Origin: Syntrophaceae bacterium UBA6109
GTDB lineage: Bacteria > Desulfobacterota > Syntrophia > Syntrophales > UBA6109
Direction: 5' to 3'
NCBI GenBank assembly: GCA_002428445.1
Contig: DIWJ01000033.1
Coordinates: 25,384 to 62,235, forward strand
DNA length: 36,852 bases
Made by a program: the position numbers and the translations under genes. The notes below the pieces were generated by a model, which made no database searches, had not been told where the DNA came from, and worked only from the letters and a program-made list of their open reading frames with translations. This document shows positions 31,922 through 36,852 of the stretch, piece after piece. The first letter of the stretch is position 1, and each line of letters starts with the position of its first letter.

Positions 31922-33484
31922 TCAGATCCTTCCCCCCGGCAGGATTCCTTTCGCCAGCAGGCTCAGGACTCCCTGGCCCTTCCTGTAGGCGTTTCCATTC
32001 AGGAGCAGCTTCTCCACTTTCAGGTTTCGAAGTTCCTGCGGCTTCATGGCGAGCGGATTACCGTTCAGGATCACCATATCCGCCACCTTGCCTTTTTCGA
32101 GGCTGCCCCTCTCTTTTTCATCGAAAGTGGTCCAGGCGGCATTGTATGTGAACATTCTCAGGGCTTCCCGGATGTCGAGAGACTGTTCGGGAATGGGGTG
32201 ATTACAGGCGGCATGGATGCCGAAGAGCGGATCCGGCAGCGTACAGGGGGCGTCGGATCCGCCGCTGATCACAATTCCCATGTCCGTCATCCTGCGAAGC
32301 GGAGAGAGCTTTTCGGTCCGGTCTCCGAGAATGCCTTTCAGAAATTCGTGGGGTTCCAGATCCCACATGAAAAAGGCCGGCTGAAGAGGAATCTGGATGC
32401 CGAGCTCGGAGCACTTTTGAAGTCCTTCATCGGTGGGCAGGCAGGCGTGGATGATGCCGTGACGATGATCCTTCCTGGGACAATCCTTCAGGGCGGCCTC
32501 TATGGCCCGGATCGCCTGATCGAAGGCCGCATCACCGATCGCGTGCATTTCGATCTGCAGCCCCTCGCGATTGGCCCTCTTCGTAAACTCCATGACCTCT
32601 GCATCGCTATAGAACAGGATGCCGCGATTGTCGGGACTGCTGGTGTAAGGCCTGTTCAGTGCGGCATCTTCGCTTCCGAAACAGCCGTCCAGCGCCGCTG
32701 CGAAGCATCCTCCGACACGCGGGAGCTTCCGCTTCCTGACCTTGTCGATGCTCATGGTCTGAAAGAAGACCCGGCTCTGGAAACCGCTATTCAGGCCTTT
32801 CCCGAAGATGATCTCCAGCGTGACATCCAGATCCATGGGAAAACCCACGCCGGATACCGTATGCATCATGCCGATCCCCTTATCCGCCATATCATCGACG
32901 GCGCGGAGCATATTGCCGATGGTCCTGGGGAGGGAGACCTTGCGGGTGATGAAATCCGTTACGGCGAAAAAGGCCTCCTGATTCATCTCCCCGGTGTCCG
33001 GATGATAGCCCCTGAGCCTCCTGATCCTGCCGGGCAGCATTCCGATCGTCCTGCTGTTCAGGATGCAGGCATGGCCGTCGTACTTCACAAGAAAAACCGC
33101 CCGGTCAGGACAGGCCCTGTCAAGCTCATCCCTTGAAACGAGCCTCTTCTCCTCAACGGAATGGGGAGAGGCGCCGAATCCCATGATGATCCTGTCGCGG
33201 TTGGCCGATGCGAATTCCCTGACCCGCCCGCAGAGCTGGGGCACGCTGCCTGCGGATCTCACATCGAGGCCGGCATTGAACAGGGCATAGGATAGAAAGT
33301 GCAGGTGGGTATCGCCGAAGGCCGGCAGCAATGATCCCGCCCCGAGAGACGCTCTCGGCGCTCTCTCGTATTCGGCCGGCAGGACATTCCCGACAAAGAC
33401 AATCCGGCCCTTGTCCTCGACAAGATATCGATGAACGGAATTGTCCCGGTCGCAGGAAATGATGATGCCGTCATAGGCTTTCAT
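31922..33484 (-). CDS. Amidohydrolase family protein (YtcJ-like)
   Basis: This 520-residue metal-dependent hydrolase belongs to the YtcJ/Amidohydro_3 group. The metal motif LLPAFGDTHLHF is near residue 53, and further ones are KYDGHACILNSRT, IEMHAIGDAAFDQAI, HRHGIIHACLPT, GGSDAPCTLPDPLFGIH and the closing GSLEKGKVADMVILNGNP. Such enzymes act on N-substituted amides, imides or exo-amino bonds; the substrate is not known. No signal peptide, so it is cytoplasmic. The ATG at 33484 has GAGGAGGCAGCCGGG upstream. It heads a probable operon with the cupin and YheU-family genes. Confidence 0.93.
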   Translation of the reverse strand: MKAYDGIIISCDRDNSVHRYLVEDKGRIVFVGNVLPAEYERAPRASLGAGSLLPAFGDTHLHFLSYALFNAGLDVRSAGSVPQLCGRVREFASANRDRIIMGFGASPHSVEEKRLVSRDELDRACPDRAVFLVKYDGHACILNSRTIGMLPGRIRRLRGYHPDTGEMNQEAFFAVTDFITRKVSLPRTIGNMLRAVDDMADKGIGMMHTVSGVGFPMDLDVTLEIIFGKGLNSGFQSRVFFQTMSIDKVRKRKLPRVGGCFAAALDGCFGSEDAALNRPYTSSPDNRGILFYSDAEVMEFTKRANREGLQIEMHAIGDAAFDQAIRAIEAALKDCPRKDHRHGIIHACLPTDEGLQKCSELGIQIPLQPAFFMWDLEPHEFLKGILGDRTEKLSPLRRMTDMGIVISGGSDAPCTLPDPLFGIHAACNHPIPEQSLDIREALRMFTYNAAWTTFDEKERGSLEKGKVADMVILNGNPLAMKPQELRNLKVEKLLLNGNAYRKGQGVLSLLAKGILPGGRI

Positions 33485-33565
33485 CCCGGCTGCCTCCTCG
33501 ATGATGTTGGTGACGACCTGCTGGTTTACCCCGACTCCCGGCGCTACGGCCGGTTCCCTGCGTGC

Positions 33566-33594
33566 ACTATATCAGCAAACCGAACCTTTGACGA
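33566..33594 (-). promoter_or_regulatory. Promoter candidate for the amidohydrolase operon
   Basis: On the minus strand TCGTCA (33594-33589) and TATAGT (33571-33566) are 17 bases apart. The -10 is good, the -35 moderate. The leader would be about 75 bases. Confidence 0.4.
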
Positions 33595-33707
33595 CGGAAA
33601 CGGTCGATGGCGGCATCCGCTCGCGGACTTGCCCGCTGTCCAAGGGATCGAACCGGGAAGCCGGGGCGGGGCATCATCTCGTCTGCCGCAAGAACTTCGA
33701 AACCCGC

Positions 33708-33941
33708 GTGAAAAAGATCACCCCGACGAAGTGGCAGGCGGCAAAGGTCTTTGATGAGCTGCAAGCCCACTATGACGAAAAGGAAAGCGGGAATTGGATG
33801 AATCGTGGATTTGATTGGTTCAAGCGATTCTTCAAGACCGGCGTGGTCACGGTATGTCCCGGATATTTTCACAAGCATAACGTCGAGGCGACCTACGAAG
33901 AACTGACGGGCAGTGACAGTCTCTCTCTTGTGATTCGATAG
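33708..33941 (+). CDS. Hypothetical protein or N-terminally truncated remnant
   Basis: A frame ending at 33941 reads plausibly as protein from about 33690 (VKKITPTKWQAAKVFDELQ, then a Trp/Phe-rich WMNRGFDWFKRFFKTG), but no family is recognised. The upstream part of the frame runs into the amidohydrolase start region and looks random, and the GTG at 33708 has no ribosome binding site. It may be the remains of a gene. Confidence 0.35.
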   Translation: MKKITPTKWQAAKVFDELQAHYDEKESGNWMNRGFDWFKRFFKTGVVTVCPGYFHKHNVEATYEELTGSDSLSLVIR

Positions 33942-34218
33942 CGATTGTTTATTCAAGTCGAGAATAGGGATGGTCAAGCTTTTATAGCGGCTTTCAACCT
34001 GTAGTGCGCATGCAGGAGTAATCAAAAAAAGTGCGCAATGAGCCGGTTTCGGCTACACAGCTTCTTTGGTTATCGTCCTCCAGCGCCGGAGCATGGCTTC
34101 ACTGAGGACTATCAAAATGCCGGAACTCTGACTTGAAATGTGGTGTCTCTTTCGAGGGAAGGGGCACTCGTGGGAGGAGAAGATTACCCAAACGACCCCA
34201 CCAGTCGGTCCTTGTACC
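33942..34218. other. Non-coding segment left of the tRNA-Arg remnant
   Basis: No gene is supported here. It is more AT-rich than the region to the left, contains a small AGCCG/CGGCT hairpin near 34042-34055, and ends where sequence matching tRNA-Arg begins. It may be the edge of an old inserted element. Confidence 0.4.
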
Positions 34219-34261
34219 ACGAATCCGAAGGCCCCTGGTTCGAACCCAGGTGGGCGCGCCA
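34219..34261 (+). other. tRNA-Arg(ACG) 3' half, attachment-site-like remnant
   Basis: The sequence from ACGAATCCGAAGG through the T arm CCTGG-TTCGAAC-CCAGG to TGGGCGC-G-CCA corresponds to a tRNA-Arg with anticodon ACG from the anticodon to the encoded CCA end. The base before the anticodon is C instead of the universal T33, and no matching 5' half or acceptor strand lies upstream. A strong hairpin follows as after a normal tRNA gene. Such 3' halves are left at one end of elements that integrate into tRNA genes. Confidence 0.75.
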
Positions 34262-34268
34262 AGACAAA

Positions 34269-34302
34269 CAGGGGGTTCCGTGATGCATCTCGGAACCCCC
34301 TG
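34269..34302 (+). terminator. Hairpin after the tRNA-Arg remnant
   Basis: CAGGGGGTTCCG and CGGAACCCCCTG form a perfect 12-bp stem with a 10-base loop. There is no clear T tract. Its position just after the CCA end suggests it is the original terminator of the tRNA gene. Confidence 0.65.
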
Positions 34303-34353
34303 AGTTGACCTTTAGATGAGAGGTCGATAACAAGTCCTCTCTGTCATCCGGAC

Positions 34354-34482
34354 CTATGTGTCCTTTTTGGAATCACTTCTTTCAGTGTTCGATTTCTTTC
34401 CCATCCTCGTCGCTATGACAACAGCGCCAATAACGACGCAAATGCCGATAATCATCATCAGCTCACCACCTAAATCAGCCAT
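34354..34482 (-). CDS. Small membrane protein (42 residues)
   Basis: A short frame encodes MADLGGELMMIIGICVVIGA, then VVIATRMGKK and a polar Ser/Lys/Asp tail. Residues 8-24 are a single hydrophobic helix with a positive stop after it, so it is a one-helix membrane protein. AAGGATGAAAGAGT precedes the ATG at 34482. No family is known to me. It is the last of a series of small minus-strand genes. Confidence 0.6.
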   Translation of the reverse strand: MADLGGELMMIIGICVVIGAVVIATRMGKKSNTERSDSKKDT

Positions 34483-34654
34483 ACTCTTTCATCCTTACCT
34501 GCACGCATATGCAGAGAGTCTAATGAATTGAAATCGTTTCATTCCTAACGCTCATACCTAAAATTTTAGGCAGAGTCACCTCATTCGGGCCGGACATCTA
34601 GCTTCTCCTAATAACCGGCCCTTCCCCAGAACAATCCCGCTGAAGATTCCGTCA

Positions 34655-34789
34655 CTACTTGCCCGTCGTAGAGGGCGTATCGGTCGCCTTTTGCGGCATC
34701 TTCGATTTATCCATGGCGTCTTCCTTGCAGCCCGAAATCAAGGCTGCGGCCACAAAGGCCACTACTATAACTCTGAACAGCTTCTGCAT
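34655..34789 (-). CDS. Small lipoprotein (44 residues)
   Basis: The frame starts MQKLFRVIVVAFVAAALISG with Cys21 right after, a clear LISGC lipobox, and has only a 24-residue mature part (KEDAMDKSKMPQKATDTPST, then TGK). AGGAGGAATT precedes the ATG at 34789. Entericidin-like lipoproteins have this size, but sequence similarity is not evident. The strong ribosome binding site and signal peptide make it a real gene in my view. Confidence 0.75.
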   Translation of the reverse strand: MQKLFRVIVVAFVAAALISGCKEDAMDKSKMPQKATDTPSTTGK

Positions 34790-34857
34790 AATTCCTCCTA
34801 ATATAGCTTCTTCTCGGATTCTTGCTTTGTCTCCACGCGGTAAGGTCCCGGGGAAGA

Positions 34858-35190
34858 TCAGGCCTTGCCTGTCTCCTTGATCTTCACTTCCTTCGTCTTC
34901 TTGTTGAACGTTCCCTCATAGAGGATCAGGTCACGATGATCATCGAAAGTCGAATAATTCTTGACGGCGATTTTTGCCATCGAGGCTTGGCGAGGATCAA
35001 AGATCCGGACGTCCTGCAAGCCGTTTCCTCCTGTGTTCGGCCTGAAGCAGACCTTCAGTTTCCATACCCAGTCAGGATCTTTCTTCAAAATGGTGACAAG
35101 CTGGAAACCGATCTGCGGGGTCAAATCCTTCGGCCCAGACAGTTTCGAAGCCCCATCTGCATTCTTTTTTTCCCAGAATTTCCAGTTCAT
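34858..35190 (-). CDS. Hypothetical protein
   Basis: This 110-residue soluble protein begins MNWKFWEKKNADGASKLSG and contains IGFQLVTILKKDPDWVWKLK, VCFRPNTGGNG and RIFDPRQASMAKIAVKNY, then a Lys-rich end. It has no signal peptide. The pattern DPDWVWKLK..RP suggests a conserved small domain, but I do not recognise the family. The ATG at 35190 follows AAGGAGAGAAAGC. It lies among small exported proteins of similar, lower GC content. Confidence 0.75.
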   Translation of the reverse strand: MNWKFWEKKNADGASKLSGPKDLTPQIGFQLVTILKKDPDWVWKLKVCFRPNTGGNGLQDVRIFDPRQASMAKIAVKNYSTFDDHRDLILYEGTFNKKTKEVKIKETGKA

Positions 35191-35301
35191 GCTTTCTCTC
35201 CTTTTCATGAGTTTCTTCCGTAAAAGGAAGACGTCATTCGGAAAAATCTGTCACCCGGCCCGGCCCAGCGGGCAGGCAGAGATACCTCTGCGCTGAAACA
35301 A

Positions 35302-35649
35302 TTACTTTGCTGGAGTATAGGTGACAGTTCTTTGCTCAGAGAGATCGGCCGCCGCAGCTTTTGCATTAATAGTGATTACATTTTTGCCCTCAGTCAGCGT
35401 GATACCGACGGTAAATTTGCGGTCGTTTAAAGGCACGTCTGTGCCATTAACTGTCACCTTTGCACTACTACTTTCAGTCCCTGTAACCCTGCCGCTTACC
35501 GTTACCGCAGGCGTAGTAACAGTGGTATCATTGTCGGGTGAGTCGACCTTCAGAGTCAGAATCATCGCATCACCGCCACACCCCATCAGGGGCAAGGCAA
35601 GTAAAAACAGAACGAGATAAATGGCTATCAATTTGAAACGTCTCTCCAT
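35302..35649 (-). CDS. Lipoprotein with Ig-like (bacterial glucodextranase-B type) domain
   Basis: This 115-residue protein has a signal peptide (MERRFKLIAIYLVLFLLALP) and a LMGC lipobox. The mature part is one beta-sandwich: LKVDSPDNDTTVTTPAVTVSG, GTESSSAKVTVNGTDVPLND, FTVGITLTEGKNVITINA. This is the pattern of bacterial Ig-like domains that often act as cell-surface modules. The ATG at 35649 follows AAGGAGTTTGTC. Function unknown, likely displayed on a membrane surface. Confidence 0.82.
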   Translation of the reverse strand: MERRFKLIAIYLVLFLLALPLMGCGGDAMILTLKVDSPDNDTTVTTPAVTVSGRVTGTESSSAKVTVNGTDVPLNDRKFTVGITLTEGKNVITINAKAAAADLSEQRTVTYTPAK

Positions 35650-35880
35650 GACAAACTCCTTTCCCGAGTTATCAAAAGAATTATGTTGATCGTTAATTGT
35701 TCCCATTCAACCGACGATCTACCGTCCCTTTTCGTTCAAGAGAGGAGACGTGCAGATACACGTTGCCTTCTCCGGGGATAAGAAATTTCCCCGGTGAAGA
35801 CCCGTCGAAAATGGCAACTCCGAGGATACCGGCATGCCGGCATCCCCTTCCAACAAATCAGGTTGATGATGAACGATACA

Positions 35881-36222
35881 TCAGGAAAGGAGAGAGGGGG
35901 GCGCCCTGAAGTAATGGGCGATGTGAGTAATTTCGTGAGGGCGAAAAACTGTTTCTGTAGAATACTCACCAAAAACCGCCCGCGTGATATCCAGGCGGAT
36001 ATCGCTGCGGGTAAAAAGCTCAGAGGAGGGTTGTTGGATTTTGTAAAGCGGCTGTATAGAAGCGTCAAGCCCGTTTTCTGCGGTCGGCGCCTTGAGCTTG
36101 AAGTCCTCCTGCATTCGAAGCTCATGGGACGGCTGATAGTAGGAACTGACCGGCGTCATGCAGAATATGACGGCCGATAAGAGGAGAATGACCCGTGAAA
36201 TCTGCTTTCCGTGGACAGGCAT
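35881..36222 (-). CDS. Hypothetical secreted protein
   Basis: This 113-residue protein has a signal peptide (MPVHGKQISRVILLLSAVIF, then CMTPVSS) and a mature part with no known motif (YYQPSHELRMQEDFKLKAPT at its start, RSDIRLDITRAVFGEYSTET later). The ATG at 36222 follows GGAAGGACAAG. It appears to be the first gene of the small minus-strand series. Confidence in function is nil; in the gene, moderate. Confidence 0.65.
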   Translation of the reverse strand: MPVHGKQISRVILLLSAVIFCMTPVSSYYQPSHELRMQEDFKLKAPTAENGLDASIQPLYKIQQPSSELFTRSDIRLDITRAVFGEYSTETVFRPHEITHIAHYFRAPPSLLS

Positions 36223-36641
36223 CTTGTCCTTCCTTTGTCTTCTGAGCGCGAAGTATAGGAAAAAAAGATTCTCCTGTAAAGGAAATTGCTGGCCCCTATT
36301 TCCGGCAGATCTTGCCATGATGATCGGTCCTCTGTCCCGAAAAGCGGCACAGTGTTCCTGTTAGGATTGTGGCATGATTTTTCAGTAAGAGCGATGAGGG
36401 CCTATCGGAATCGTTGTTACTTTGGGGGAGAGGTAGAAAATTCCTTTTCTTTTTTATGCAGATTTTCCCCACGACGTCATCCAATCCTTCTTGCGCCTTT
36501 CTACCCGTATTTAATGGCCTGACTCAATCATCCCACCTCTCGCTTTGTATTTGAACTAAAGTTTGTAGAATTTTTCACAAGAGATTGGCAAACCTGAAAA
36601 GCAGCCTAACACCAAAGTGATAGACATTTGATGGATGGACA
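36223..36641. other. Non-coding AT-rich segment
   Basis: No supported gene in about 420 bases. It probably holds the promoter of the small minus-strand genes near its left side, but no clear box pair was identified. Confidence 0.4.
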
Positions 36642-36681
36642 AAAAACAGGGGTTAGCAATTTCTTGCTAACCCCTGTTTTT
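36642..36681 (-). terminator. Strong bidirectional terminator after the tRNA-Lys remnant
   Basis: An 18-bp perfect inverted repeat, AAAAACAGGGGTTAGCAA with its complement, has a TTTC loop and A/T tracts on both sides, so it works in both directions. It starts 2 bases after the tRNA CCA end on the minus strand, the normal place for a tRNA terminator. Confidence 0.92.
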
Positions 36682-36683
36682 AT

Positions 36684-36729
36684 TGGTGAGCCCTGGGAGA
36701 TTCGAACTCCCGACCCGCTGATTAAGAGT
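36684..36729 (-). other. tRNA-Lys(CTT) 3' half, attachment-site-like remnant
   Basis: On the minus strand CTCTTAA (anticodon loop with CTT), TCAGC, GGGTC, the T arm GGGAG-TTCGAAT-CTCCC, AGGGCTC, A and CCA match a tRNA-Lys from the anticodon loop to the 3' end. The expected D arm and 5' acceptor strand are absent; upstream sequence is unrelated and AT-rich. This is the classical remnant of tyrosine-recombinase integration into a tRNA gene. Confidence 0.82.
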
Positions 36730-36736
36730 TAGTATG

Positions 36737-36776
36737 ATCACAACATATCACAACACATTCAACATGTTACAAACAC
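36737..36776. repeat. Four 10-bp tandem repeats beside the tRNA-Lys remnant
   Basis: ATCACAACAT, ATCACAACAC, ATTCAACATG and TTACAAACAC follow one another with a 10-base period, the first two nearly identical and the others degenerate. One helical turn spacing next to an attachment site fits arm-type or excisionase binding sites of an integrase; this is inferred. Confidence 0.55.
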
Positions 36777-36852
36777 ATCTATTGGCCACGGGCCAATGTA
36801 CTTCCATACTTCGCTACTAGCCAGAAAGCTCTAACAGGCCGTTGAAAAACGG
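36777..36852. other. Probable inner end of an integrated element
   Basis: No gene is readable in the last 76 bases. They end in the small hairpin CCGTT-GAAA-AACGG (36839-36852). The segment lies on the side of the tRNA-Lys remnant where inserted DNA is expected. Confidence 0.35.

Noticed and set aside
34053..34262. Minus-strand frame starting MARPPGFEPGAFGF
   Set aside because: This is the well-known spurious translation of the antisense of a tRNA 3' end, here from the tRNA-Arg remnant.
1..36852. CRISPR arrays, rRNA genes, intact tRNA genes, or complete insertion sequences
   Set aside because: No regularly spaced repeat-spacer arrays, rRNA sequence, complete tRNA cloverleaf or transposase gene was found; the only tRNA sequences are the two 3' halves.

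Overview
The window reads as ordinary chromosome of a GC-rich, Gram-negative, probably anaerobic bacterium. Many predicted lipoproteins, a BamE-like lipoprotein pair, a DUF502 membrane protein beside ahcY, a hemerythrin-like protein, a Cache-HAMP-PP2C phosphatase and the overall style suggest a deltaproteobacterial lineage (Desulfobacterota, perhaps Syntrophia). This is inference from gene content; there is no rRNA or other decisive marker. Most genes look about 60% GC or higher by eye. Two stretches are visibly more AT-rich: 14.2-16.8 kb and about 33.9-36.85 kb.

Layout. 1-1.7 kb (-): the end of the window cuts ahcY, preceded by a DUF502 membrane protein. 2.0-2.6 kb (+): an Ala/Lys-rich lipoprotein with a good promoter and terminator. 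2.7-5.7 kb (-): a probable operon of short-chain dehydrogenase, amino-acid-type solute-binding protein and fumarylacetoacetate-hydrolase-family enzyme. 6.0-7.6 kb (+): a YhhN-family membrane protein, then a cold-shock protein with a long structured leader and an RRM RNA-binding protein. 7.7-11.7 kb (+): glycogen phosphorylase and pyruvate kinase as a two-gene carbon-storage/glycolysis operon. 11.8-14.1 kb (-): HAD phosphatase, methyltransferase, hemerythrin-like protein. 14.4-16.8 kb (+): lower-GC HMG-CoA-lyase-like enzyme and class III aminotransferase. 16.9-19.4 kb (-): SDR, small lipoprotein, and a YchF-like protein with a damaged GTPase core. 19.6-24.9 kb (+): an Fe3+/thiamine-type ABC importer (binding protein, ATPase, fused permease) plus an MFS carrier. 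25.0-28.9 kb (-): an NMT1/THI5-like binding protein followed by a Cache-HAMP-PP2C phosphatase, a STAS protein and an RsbW-type kinase, which looks like a partner-switching signalling unit. 29.3-31.2 kb (+): an unknown protein and two adjacent BamE-like lipoproteins. 31.2-33.5 kb (-): YheU-family protein, cupin, amidohydrolase. 33.5-36.85 kb: AT-richer DNA with two tRNA 3'-half remnants (Arg and Lys) and a run of tiny exported or membrane proteins between them.

The most notable non-coding structure is a dispersed 118-119 bp palindromic repeat present four times (1791, 5807, 13375, 27793). It has three internal hairpins and short inverted ends. One copy supplies the stop codon of the NMT1-like gene and is apparently translated as the N-terminus of the downstream phosphatase. 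A second, different structured element of about 123 bp (20681-20803) lies inside the ABC-transporter operon. The tRNA-Lys 3' half at the right edge is followed by four 10-bp tandem repeats and looks like the end of an integrated element continuing beyond the window.
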